The notes under the pieces are model-generated. The model saw nothing but the letters and a program-made list of their open reading frames with translations, was not told the origin of the DNA and searched no databases. The translations under genes and the position numbers were made by a program. From Microbacterium sp. NC79 (GTDB lineage Bacteria > Actinomycetota > Actinomycetes > Actinomycetales > Microbacteriaceae): a stretch of 64,000 bases of DNA. Below are positions 45,705 to 53,258 of this stretch, piece after piece (within the stretch, counting starts at the first letter, position 1; each line of letters starts with the position of its first letter). Location: the NCBI RefSeq assembly GCF_019061125.1, contig NZ_JAHQYI010000002.1, positions 401,369 to 465,368 of the forward strand, given 5' to 3'.

Positions 45705-46745
45705 TTAGTTTACCGGCGATTGCGGTGGTGGTGCCGTCGTATTGCCAGGACGGAACGTGCACGTAAAGCGAACAGAGGGCGCGTTTTCCCCGTGCAGCAA
45801 CCGAGAGATCGCGTCTCCGACCGCCCGGCCTTTGTCATATGCCGGTTGGTGCAACGTAGTCAGTTGATAGGGGGCGAGACCGTCAACGGCGACTCCGTCA
45901 AAACCAGTCACAGACAGGTCTTCTGGTACCCGCAAACCCCGTTCTGTCGCCGCTCGGATCACGCCAGCCGCGAGCAAATCGCTCTGCGCCAAAATCGCCG
46001 TTGGCTGGTGCCGATCGAGAATCGCGCGTGCCGCTTCAATACCGAAGTCGACTGACGATCCGCGGGCAGAAAAAACAATGGGATTATCGAAAACTTCTCG
46101 CACACCCGCCAGTCGCTCGCGTGTGACATCGATGCCTGGCCTCCCCGTCGCCGACTCGAACCCCGGTTCAGAGTTAGGCCCCCAGCGCAGCGATACGACC
46201 GCGACGTCACGGTGGCCGAGACCGGACAAATGATGCGCAAGCTGCGCCTGCGCATCGGTGTTGTCGAGAGAAATCACCGGCACCCCCCACGCGGGGTCTC
46301 CTTCGACGGTGACCACAGGGATGCCACGCTCGCGCAGGGTCTGCACAAGGTCACAGGTATTGCTGTGGGATCCGAAGATGACGGCGGCATCGAGCGGAAC
46401 CTCGGTGGCGGCAGGCGTTTGGCCATCGTCGCGAAGGAGCAGGATACCCGCACCGAGGTGCGCAACCGAGGTCGCGATGCCATCCATCGTGGCGATGGCA
46501 ATGGGGTCAAGAAACGCGGTGCGTAGCGATGACGTCAAGACCACCCCGACGACGCCTGAGCGTCCGGTACGGAGGGATGCCGCGCGCGGGTTGGGGCCGC
46601 GGTAACCGAGCTCGGCGGCGGCTGCGCGCACGCGGGCGGCGGTCTCGTCTGACACCTTGATCTTGCCGCTGAAGACGACCGATGCTGTCGATGCGCTCAC
46701 ACCCGCAGCACGTGCCACGTCAGCGATTGTCACTTTGCCTGCCAT
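45705..46745 (-). CDS. LacI-family transcriptional regulator
   Basis: A 346-residue repressor with the LacI helix-turn-helix and hinge (VTIADVARAAGVSASTASVVFSGKIKVSDETAARV ... ELGYRGPNPRAASLR) and a periplasmic-binding-like sugar domain ending in VDGLAPYQLTTLHQPAYDKG. A GAGGAGA ribosome site supports the ATG at 46745. It is divergent from an MFS transporter gene with a palindromic operator between, so it probably represses that gene and itself. Read-through into the mrp operon downstream is possible. Confidence 0.9.
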   Translation of the reverse strand: MAGKVTIADVARAAGVSASTASVVFSGKIKVSDETAARVRAAAAELGYRGPNPRAASLRTGRSGVVGVVLTSSLRTAFLDPIAIATMDGIATSVAHLGAGILLLRDDGQTPAATEVPLDAAVIFGSHSNTCDLVQTLRERGIPVVTVEGDPAWGVPVISLDNTDAQAQLAHHLSGLGHRDVAVVSLRWGPNSEPGFESATGRPGIDVTRERLAGVREVFDNPIVFSARGSSVDFGIEAARAILDRHQPTAILAQSDLLAAGVIRAATERGLRVPEDLSVTGFDGVAVDGLAPYQLTTLHQPAYDKGRAVGDAISRLLHGENAPSVRFTCTFRPGNTTAPPPQSPVN

Positions 46746-46773
46746 CGGTCTCCTCCCCTCTCGACAGTATCGC

Positions 46774-46793
46774 GTATCGAATCGATTCGGTAC
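46774..46793. promoter_or_regulatory. LacI-type operator
   Basis: A 20-base palindrome centred on a perfect CGAATCGATTCG, extended to GTA and TAC on the two sides with one mismatched pair. It overlaps the -10 box of the MFS gene and lies in the divergent promoter of the lacI-type gene. Confidence 0.65.
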
Positions 46794-46796
46794 AGT
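46791..46796 (+). promoter_or_regulatory. -10 box TACAGT of the MFS gene
   Basis: TACAGT ends seven bases before the GTG start and overlaps the end of the palindromic operator, so a bound repressor would block it. Confidence 0.45.
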
Positions 46797-46803
46797 TAGG
46801 CGG

Positions 46804-48027
46804 GTGGATAAGGTAACGACTCGAGGCCAACTTCTACGGTGGAAGCTCGCGATCTTCGCGATCTTCTTTGCCAGTGGCCTCAGCATCGCAACGTGGGGAG
46901 CCCGTGTGCCCGCGATCAAGGTCGCGCTCGGCATCGACAACCTGCAGGTGGGGCTGTTGTTGCTGGGGGCTGGCATCGGCTCGCTCCTCGGTCTCAGCAT
47001 CGCGTCGTTCTTGATTGCCAGGCTCGGTACGCGTCGCGCCATGCCCATTACGATCGTGATCTTCGCCGTCGGCCTCGTGATTATCGGCCTCGGTACCGAC
47101 GTCGCGCACTCCTATCCCCTCGTGATGGCAGGGCTGTTTCTCTTCGGCTTCGGAAATGGTGCCACCGACATCATGATGAACGTCGAGGGTGCGGCGATCG
47201 AAAACCACACAGGCAAGACGCTCCTGCCGATGTTCCACGGTCTCTTCAGCCTCGGCACCGTTGCCGGGGCATCCCTCGGGGCGCTCGCGATTCGCCTCGA
47301 CTTCTCGGTTGCCGCGCACTCGGCGGTCATGGCTGCACTCATCTCGTTGGCCGCGATTCTGGCTTTCACCAATGTGCCGCGCTCGGCCGTCGAAGCTGCC
47401 GTCTCCCAGACCCCAAGCGCCCGGCCATCGTGGCGCGAGCGCCTGGCACCAATGATCGAAGCGTGGAAAGACCCACGCACGTATGGCATCGGCCTTGTGA
47501 TGCTCGGCATGTCGTTCGCCGAAGGCGGTGCGAACGACTGGCTTGCGCTGGCGATGGTGGAAGACCACGGAACCACGGAGGCGCTGGGCGCGCTGGGGCT
47601 CGCAACGTTCTCGGTGAGCATGACGGTGGTGCGCCTGTTCGGCGGCCCGCTCGTTGACCGTTTCGGCCGCGTCGCCATCCTGCGTGCGCTAGCCCTCAGC
47701 GCGACGACCGGCATGGTGCTGTTCATTCTCGCCCCCTCCGTCGAACTCGTGTTTGTGGCTGCGGTGCTGTGGGGGGCAGGGGTCTCGCTCGGATTCCCGC
47801 TCGGCATGTCTGCCGCCGCCGACGATCCGGCACGTGCCGCTGCTCGCGTGAGCGCCGTCGCAACGATTGGCTATGTCGCTTTTCTTTGCGGGCCGCCCCT
47901 CCTCGGCCTCATCAGCGAAAACATTGGCCTGCTGAACACTCTGTACATCCTGGTCGGCCTGGCCATCATTTCCGGACTCGCCTCAGCATCCGCGCGGGAG
48001 TCAAAGCCACAACGGGCAGACAGCTAG
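46804..48027 (+). CDS. MFS transporter regulated by the divergent LacI-type repressor
   Basis: A 407-residue transporter with twelve helices and the loop motif FLIARLGTRRAMPITI after helix 2. It resembles the fucose-permease-like branch (ASGLSIATWGARVPAIKVALG at the N-terminus). I used GTG 46804 because it lies seven bases after a -10-like box; an earlier in-frame reading would lie inside the lacI-type gene. The pairing with a LacI-type repressor suggests a sugar or glycoside substrate (inference). Confidence 0.82.
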   Translation: MDKVTTRGQLLRWKLAIFAIFFASGLSIATWGARVPAIKVALGIDNLQVGLLLLGAGIGSLLGLSIASFLIARLGTRRAMPITIVIFAVGLVIIGLGTDVAHSYPLVMAGLFLFGFGNGATDIMMNVEGAAIENHTGKTLLPMFHGLFSLGTVAGASLGALAIRLDFSVAAHSAVMAALISLAAILAFTNVPRSAVEAAVSQTPSARPSWRERLAPMIEAWKDPRTYGIGLVMLGMSFAEGGANDWLALAMVEDHGTTEALGALGLATFSVSMTVVRLFGGPLVDRFGRVAILRALALSATTGMVLFILAPSVELVFVAAVLWGAGVSLGFPLGMSAAADDPARAAARVSAVATIGYVAFLCGPPLLGLISENIGLLNTLYILVGLAIISGLASASARESKPQRADS

Positions 48028-48125
48028 CCGCGATTTCGGGGGCGAGTGCGCGTTGCATGCACAGCCGCACGGCTTCCTCTGGCACACGGGCAGATGACGC
48101 GCGCGTGTCGCGCGATTCCGTGACG

Positions 48126-48131
48126 TAGGCT
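48126..48131 (+). promoter_or_regulatory. -10 box TAGGCT, leaderless-type, nucS
   Basis: TAGGCT ends six bases before the GTG start of nucS. Confidence 0.55.
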
Positions 48132-48137
48132 TTCGGG

Positions 48138-48833
48138 GTGCGTCTTGTTATTGCCCGCTGCAGCGTTGATTACACCGGCCGTCTAAATGCGCACCTTCCG
48201 GAGGCCACCCGCCTCCTCGTGCACAAGGGCGATGGTTCCCTTCTGGTGCATTCTGACGGCGGCTCATACAAGCCGCTGAACTGGATGAGCCCGCCTTGTT
48301 CGCTTGCCGTCGAAGACCTCGATGACGATGACCAGGCGCAGGGCGTCGTCGAGCGTTGGCGAGTCGTGCACAAGAAGTCCGGCGATGCCCTCACCGTGCG
48401 CATCTACGAGATGATTCACGACTCCAACCACGATCTCGGCATCGACCCTGGTCTGCAAAAGGACGGCGTCGAGGCCGACCTGCAGCGCCTGCTTGCCGAG
48501 CAGATCGAACTCGTTGAAGACGGCGCAAGCCTCGTGCGACGCGAATACATGACCGCGATCGGCCCCGTTGACCACATGGTTCGTGCCGCAGACGGAACCC
48601 ACATCGCCGTTGAGGTCAAGCGTCGCGCTGGCATTGATGCGGTTGAGCAGATCACCAGATACCTTGAGCTCCTCAACCGCGACCCGGTGCTCGCGCCAGT
48701 GCGCGGCGTGTTGGCTGCGCAGGCGTTTGCCCCTCAGGCCCGGACCCTCGCGACGGACCGCGGCATCGAGTGCCTCGTGCTCGACTATGACGCTATGAAG
48801 GGCATCGATTCCGGAGCCCCGACCCTGTTCTAG
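48138..48833 (+). CDS. nucS: Mismatch-specific endonuclease NucS/EndoMS
   Basis: A 231-residue protein closely following the actinobacterial NucS pattern: [16 protein letters not shown] at the start, the DNA-binding N-terminal domain, the nuclease core with [23 protein letters not shown], and a C-terminal PTLF-type clamp-binding tail. NucS cuts both strands at mismatches and replaces MutS/MutL repair in Actinobacteria and Archaea. It starts with GTG directly after a leaderless-type promoter. Confidence 0.95.
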   Translation: MRLVIARCSVDYTGRLNAHLPEATRLLVHKGDGSLLVHSDGGSYKPLNWMSPPCSLAVEDLDDDDQAQGVVERWRVVHKKSGDALTVRIYEMIHDSNHDLGIDPGLQKDGVEADLQRLLAEQIELVEDGASLVRREYMTAIGPVDHMVRAADGTHIAVEVKRRAGIDAVEQITRYLELLNRDPVLAPVRGVLAAQAFAPQARTLATDRGIECLVLDYDAMKGIDSGAPTLF

Positions 48834-48864
48834 GCCATTTCGCCGCTCAGCGCACCATGCCCGA

Positions 48865-48870
48865 TAGGGT
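48865..48870 (+). promoter_or_regulatory. -10 box TAGGGT, leaderless-type
   Basis: TAGGGT ends six bases before the GTG start of the HAD hydrolase gene. Confidence 0.45.
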
Positions 48871-48876
48871 GGCAGG

Positions 48877-49548
48877 GTGACTGGAGCATCGCAGTGGTCC
48901 TGCGTTTTATGGGACATGGACGGAACCATCATCGACGCGTCCGAGGGCATTTTGCAGCGCTTGCAGGTGACGTTCGATCGGCTCGGTAAGCCCGCCCCGA
49001 CGCGTGACGACCTTATCGATTGGATCGGACCACCAATGCTGGAGTCGTTCCAGCGCAATGCAGAGCTCTCCGTCGACGAGGCTCATTCCGCTGTCGAGTT
49101 TTACCGCTCGCTACACGACCTGACCGACATGGGTGCAGGTACTCGCGTCTACGACGGTGTCGTCGATCTGCTCAGCGAGGTCGCGGCTGCTGGCGTACCG
49201 CAGGCCATCGCCAGCTCCAAGCCGGAGAGCCAAGTGGTTCCACTCGCCCATGCTTTCGACATCAGCGGCGACTTTGTCGCTATGGTCGGCGCGACGGACG
49301 ACGGTGTGCGGCGCGCGACCAAGGCTGACGTCGTGCGCGAAGCGCTCAAGCGCCTGGAAGCGGCGGGCGCTGACACGTCGCGCCCGGTTCTGATCGGTGA
49401 CCGCCGCCACGATGTCGAGGGTGGCGCCGCATGTGGCGTGCCCGTCATCCACGTGACGTGGGGCTTCAGCCACCCGCACGAGGGGGATGGTTCCATCGCC
49501 TCCGCCACCACCGCCGCCGAACTTCGAGACCTCCTCCTAACGGCATAG
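48877..49548 (+). CDS. HAD-superfamily hydrolase (phosphoglycolate phosphatase-like)
   Basis: A 223-residue enzyme with HAD motif I LWDMDGTIIDAS, motif II in AIASSKPESQV and motif III/IV in RPVLIGDRRHDVEGGAACGV. A helical cap domain lies after motif I. It resembles Gph/PGP-type phosphatases acting on small phosphorylated metabolites. The following coiled-coil gene starts only two bases later, so the two are probably cotranscribed. Confidence 0.87.
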   Translation: MTGASQWSCVLWDMDGTIIDASEGILQRLQVTFDRLGKPAPTRDDLIDWIGPPMLESFQRNAELSVDEAHSAVEFYRSLHDLTDMGAGTRVYDGVVDLLSEVAAAGVPQAIASSKPESQVVPLAHAFDISGDFVAMVGATDDGVRRATKADVVREALKRLEAAGADTSRPVLIGDRRHDVEGGAACGVPVIHVTWGFSHPHEGDGSIASATTAAELRDLLLTA

Positions 49549-49550
49549 CC

Positions 49551-50786
49551 ATGGAGTTGCTGCCCTGGATTGTGGTCTTCGGAACCACGGGTGTGCTTTG
49601 TCTTGTGGCAGGGCTTGCGATCCGCGGATACCGTCGCACGCCGCGAGCGCGCGCACGTCGTGAAGTGACGTGGACCCGCACAGGGCAGGCGTTGCTTCGA
49701 CTCGACACCGCGATCGAGGAGAGCGACATTGAGCTGGGCCTCGCCGGCGCGATGTATGGCGGCACCGCACCACGCACGCTCGCGGCCGCGCGAGCGCACG
49801 CCGCGAATGCCCGCGATGATGCGTTCGCGCGCTACCAGCGGGCGTTGGAGAACAAAGACTCACACCCCGGAGCGGTACGCGATGCCAGGCACGTGGGTGA
49901 TCTTGCCAACCGCGCGCTGCTGAAGCTGGAAAACGCGCAGCTGGAGCACCAGAAGTGGCTCACCGCGAATGCCGATGCTCCCGCTCAGGTGGCCGCAGCT
50001 CGCGGGCGACTGTCCGAAATTGTCGCGGAGATGGGGGATCCGACAGCGCTTGAGCGCGACCTTGCTACACAATTCGCGGCTACGGAGTGGGCGCCAGTAA
50101 AAGACGCGAACGATGCGTTGGAGCGAGCCCTTGCCGAGGCCGAGCGTGCCATCGCCCGTGCGGAGGAGAACGTCAGCGAACCGGGCAGGTCAGTCATGGC
50201 CGACCTGGCGGCAGGCGAAAAGCAGTTGCGTGCAGCGGAGGCGGCGTCTCTCGTGGCCGATCAGGCACACCGGGCTGTTCTCGATGCGAGCATCGCGGTC
50301 GCGAGCGAACTCGCGAGCGTGCGCGCAGACATTACGAAGGGCGTTGCCCTCCAGAAGACAGTGCCCGTCGAGGCGGCACAGCGTTTTGGTGCCGAGCTGG
50401 AGCGCGCTCTCGCCGATGTCGAACAGATTGAACCGCGTGCTGACCGCGAACCGACCGCAGTGATCGCCGAGATCTCCCGCATCCGAGATCGTCTCGATGT
50501 TGCGCTCGGCAATGCTCGCACGGCCCGGGATCGTATCGAGGGTGCGCGTAACGCCCTCCCCGCAACGACGGCAACAGCCCGCCGTGCAATCGCGCACGCG
50601 GAGGCGATTGTCGTGCAGGGATCGAGCGCTGATGCTCGTGTGCGGTTGACCGAGGCCCACGATGCGATGGCCTCATCACGCAGTGCAGAAGACGCCGTTT
50701 CCGCTCTTGATGCGGTGCGCCGCGCCATCCGGCACGCCGAAGACGCCGAGGCTCTCGCGAACTACGCACGCACGATCGGTCGCTGA
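49551..50786 (+). CDS. Membrane-anchored coiled-coil protein of unknown function
   Basis: A 411-residue protein with one N-terminal membrane helix (LPWIVVFGTTGVLCLVAGLAI), a short basic stretch, and then more than 350 residues of almost continuous alanine-rich helix with heptad-like spacing. It contains few prolines and no cysteine motif. The topology resembles that of septation or phage-shock scaffold proteins, but I see no family signature. It follows a HAD hydrolase gene after two bases. Confidence 0.7.
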   Translation: MELLPWIVVFGTTGVLCLVAGLAIRGYRRTPRARARREVTWTRTGQALLRLDTAIEESDIELGLAGAMYGGTAPRTLAAARAHAANARDDAFARYQRALENKDSHPGAVRDARHVGDLANRALLKLENAQLEHQKWLTANADAPAQVAAARGRLSEIVAEMGDPTALERDLATQFAATEWAPVKDANDALERALAEAERAIARAEENVSEPGRSVMADLAAGEKQLRAAEAASLVADQAHRAVLDASIAVASELASVRADITKGVALQKTVPVEAAQRFGAELERALADVEQIEPRADREPTAVIAEISRIRDRLDVALGNARTARDRIEGARNALPATTATARRAIAHAEAIVVQGSSADARVRLTEAHDAMASSRSAEDAVSALDAVRRAIRHAEDAEALANYARTIGR

Positions 50787-51006
50787 CCTGCCTGCTGCCT
50801 AGCCAGGACGTCCCGGCCCGCCGCGGACGTTAAACGAAGACGCGCAGCGCCGAGACGAAACTCCGCACGCCGCATGCCGCACGCCGCAGCAATATGTCAC
50901 ACCGTGTCGACTCGCGCCGCTCTCTCAACGGCCAGCACTCAGCCCACTCGCGAGCGAATAGCGCTCGCCGGCCCGCGTGGTGAACACCGGCGTAAGTATG
51001 ACGAAA

Positions 51007-51030
51007 GCCCTCACACACACGCGTGAGGGC
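51007..51030 (-). terminator. Hairpin terminator after cspA
   Basis: Arms GCCCTCAC and GTGAGGGC with an eight-base loop lie 17 bases after the cold-shock gene stop codon; on the minus strand a short T-run follows. The 200 bases further (50787-51006) hold nothing else that I can support. Confidence 0.65.
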
Positions 51031-51046
51031 CCGATTCGTCATCGAA

Positions 51047-51256
51047 TCAGAGAACGGTGATGTTCTCTGCCTGCAGGCCCTTCGGGCCCTGGGCGACGTC
51101 GAATGCGACGCGCTGGTTGTCTTCCAGCGTGCGGTAACCCGAGGTCTGAATCGCCGAGTAGTGTGCGAAGACGTCAGCGCCGCCTTCGTCCGGGGAGATG
51201 AAGCCGAAGCCCTTCTCGGAGTTGAACCACTTGACGGTTCCGGTGGTGCTGCTCAT
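51047..51256 (-). CDS. cspA: Cold-shock protein
   Basis: A 69-residue OB-fold RNA chaperone with RNP1 (GFGFISP) and RNP2 (DVFAHYSAI), starting [16 protein letters not shown]. It binds single-stranded RNA and DNA. The ribosome site is weak (AAAGA), and the 168-base stretch upstream to the next gene could hold a regulated leader, as is common for csp genes. The ATG giving MSSTTG was preferred over a longer open frame upstream. Confidence 0.95.
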   Translation of the reverse strand: MSSTTGTVKWFNSEKGFGFISPDEGGADVFAHYSAIQTSGYRTLEDNQRVAFDVAQGPKGLQAENITVL

Positions 51257-51424
51257 TCTTTGCCGTTCTTTCGGGCTCGCCACACAGCAAGCCTGGGGTA
51301 GGGATTGTGTGACCAACCTAGTGGTTCCTTGGCCTCCTGAAAATGGATTATGACGAAGGTGACGTAATTGTTGCCTTGTAGCAACGTCTCGGAAACACGC
51401 GGTCAGACACCGAAAGCGCCGCAC

Positions 51425-52042
51425 TTAGACGGTGAGCACGGACACACAGACCCCGAACCAGATGAGCGGCGTCGCCCCGAGAACGATGAACATGCCCTGC
51501 CCGATCTTGCGGGTTTGATATGGAATCACGAGCGCCGTGGCCACGATCGGAAGCACGGCAAACGACAGCGTCATTCCGGCAAATCCTGCGAAGCCGCCAG
51601 CACCCTCAGTCACAACGAAGAAGAGAATGCAGAGCACGACAACGAGAACGCCGCCGAGGATGCCCCACCAGATGCCTGGGCGACGATCCTCCACCGGTGG
51701 CGGCATCATGCCTGGCTGATACCCACCGGAACCATACGGGTAGCCGCCGGCGCCGGGCGGCCCATAAGCACCGGGCGTCGGCGGGCCATAAGCACCGGGT
51801 GTTGGCGGCCCATAAGCACCGGGCGTCGGCGGCACAGAGCCCCCTGCGCCCGGTGGCGTATACGCGCCTGGGGCGTGGGCGCCCGGGTCATTGGTGCCCG
51901 GGTCATTGGCGCCCGGGTCGTGGGCGCCTGGGGCGTGGGTGCCCGGGTCATTGGCGCCTGGTGCGCCTTCGGGCGGAAGCGGCGGCACGATGGGGATCGG
52001 CTGTTCGTCTTCCGGCCGGGGGCCATTACCGTTCGTTGACAT
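51425..52042 (-). CDS. Proline/glycine-rich repeat membrane protein
   Basis: A 205-residue protein. The first ~130 residues are low complexity with two kinds of tandem repeat: five-residue units such as PGAHD/PGAND/PGTHA, and three copies of an eight-residue PTPGAYGP unit. The last 80 residues hold two or three membrane helices. Such tails occur on many actinobacterial membrane proteins of unknown function. A GGAG site five bases upstream supports ATG 52042. It lies after the Lgt-like gene on the same strand. Confidence 0.75.
   Translation of the reverse strand: MSTNGNGPRPEDEQPIPIVPPLPPEGAPGANDPGTHAPGAHDPGANDPGTNDPGAHAPGAYTPPGAGGSVPPTPGAYGPPTPGAYGPPTPGAYGPPGAGGYPYGSGGYQPGMMPPPVEDRRPGIWWGILGGVLVVVLCILFFVVTEGAGGFAGFAGMTLSFAVLPIVATALVIPYQTRKIGQGMFIVLGATPLIWFGVCVSVLTV
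51761..51832. repeat. Three tandem 24-base repeats in a coding region
   Basis: Three nearly identical 24-base units (starting CCCATAAGCACC) encode the PTPGAYGP repeats of the proline-rich protein. They are in frame and likely to vary in number between strains. Confidence 0.85.
51865..51960. repeat. Tandem 15-base repeats in a coding region
   Basis: About six degenerate 15-base units (for example GCCCGGGTCATTGGC) encode the PGAND/PGTHA-type repeats of the proline-rich protein. Confidence 0.75.
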
Positions 52043-52123
52043 CACTTCTCCTCAACTGTGTGCGCGGCTTCCACCTGGCGCGCCAATCCTCGACACCGTG
52101 TTCATCCCGCTCAGCCGACACCA

Positions 52124-52942
52124 TCACGCGGTCACCTCCAGCGCATTGGGTCCGCTGGATACTGCAGCACGCGGAACCAGGAGGCGCCCGCGGCGCGCAA
52201 GCCACATGATGCGCGCCGCAAAGAGCGGGATCGTCACGATCAAGAACATCTGTGGGCGCGTGAGACCGAGAAAAGCCACCTCGTTTGCCCGCACGAACTC
52301 TACGAAGAACCGAAAAACTGCGTAGGCGCCGATGTAGACAGTCAGCATCTCCCCTGGTGCGAGGCGTGAGTGCCGCAGCCAGAACCAGAGCACGACGAAC
52401 ATGATGGCGTGAAAAGCGATCTCGTAAACAAACGAGGGGTGCAGTCCCACGCCGGCCGCCGACCCGGTGTACTCGGCCTGTTCTGGTGTGAGCACAATGC
52501 CCCAGCCACCCCGGGTGGGAGCGCCCGGGTTCTCGGTGAGGAGGCAGCCGATGCGGCCAAGGATGAGGGCGGCGCACACGGCAGGAGCGAAATAGTCACC
52601 CGTGCGTTCGCGGTACCCCACGATCTTTTTCGCGATGTGCACCCCGAGCCAGGCGCCGACGAGGCCGCTCAGGATGGAGGCGTTGCCTCGAATCATGTGT
52701 TCGGTAAACGGCAGGTTTTGAGAAAAGTCGAGGTGCTGCACCCAGGTGCCCAGGCGCGCCATAATGCTGCCGCCAGCGAGAGCGCCGATCACGAGCCACG
52801 GCATGCGCGGGTCGCTCACGCCGCGACGGCGCAACTCCCACCAATAGATGACACCCGCGGCGATCAGCCCGAGCAGCACGAACGCGGAGTGCGTGTCGAT
52901 CGCCGGGCCGAAGCCGAGGAGGGTGTCAATCGTGGGATACAT
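52124..52942 (-). CDS. Divergent prolipoprotein diacylglyceryl transferase (Lgt) homologue
   Basis: A 272-residue protein with seven membrane helices and the Lgt fold (GRIGC at 129-133, HPSFVYE at 168-174, YAVFRFFVEFVR at 207-218). It keeps the arginines matching E. coli R143 and R239, and the Y235- and E243-like residues, but the invariant asparagine of the GRxGN signature is Cys133, and the HGG motif carrying the essential His103 reads SILSGLVG. It may therefore not be the housekeeping Lgt. It starts one base after the small membrane protein gene, in a radical SAM operon, which suggests transfer of a glycerol-lipid group to another acceptor (inference). Confidence 0.75.
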   Translation of the reverse strand: MYPTIDTLLGFGPAIDTHSAFVLLGLIAAGVIYWWELRRRGVSDPRMPWLVIGALAGGSIMARLGTWVQHLDFSQNLPFTEHMIRGNASILSGLVGAWLGVHIAKKIVGYRERTGDYFAPAVCAALILGRIGCLLTENPGAPTRGGWGIVLTPEQAEYTGSAAGVGLHPSFVYEIAFHAIMFVVLWFWLRHSRLAPGEMLTVYIGAYAVFRFFVEFVRANEVAFLGLTRPQMFLIVTIPLFAARIMWLARRGRLLVPRAAVSSGPNALEVTA

Positions 52943-52943
52943 G

Positions 52944-53258
52944 TCAGCTGAACCAGCCGCTCACAAGATTGACAACGCCCCACACCCAAAACGGGATCGC
53001 CGCCGCCGCCACCACCGCGAGCGCCACCAGATACGTCAGCACCAGGCGGGTGTCGCCGAGTTTGCAGCGCGAGCGCAAGAGGCCAGCCGCCCGCGCCCGC
53101 CGGTAACCGCCAATAGCGACGAGGGCGAACACCAGCACCGCAATCGGCCCGGTGAGCGCCGCAATCGCGGCAATCGTCGCGAAGACGCACAGCCGGAGCG
53201 GGTCGAACGGCAGCCCAACCGACTCGTCATACTGCCGAACGTGTGGCATCTCACTCAT
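52944..53258 (-). CDS. Small membrane protein in the radical SAM operon
   Basis: A 104-residue protein with two N-terminal membrane helices (CVFATIAAIAALTGPIAVLVFALVAIGGY), a basic loop and a C-terminal helix pair (LVLTYLVALAVVAAAAIPFWVWGVVNLV). I chose ATG 53258 (MSEMPHVRQYDE), which overlaps the radical SAM stop codon by eight bases. No family is recognised; its position between the radical SAM and Lgt-like genes suggests a subunit or partner. Confidence 0.7.
   Translation of the reverse strand: MSEMPHVRQYDESVGLPFDPLRLCVFATIAAIAALTGPIAVLVFALVAIGGYRRARAAGLLRSRCKLGDTRLVLTYLVALAVVAAAAIPFWVWGVVNLVSGWFS

Noticed and set aside
51761..51960. Short regularly spaced repeats that could suggest a CRISPR array
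   Set aside because: The units are contiguous, without spacers, and in frame with a proline-rich coding sequence that they encode.
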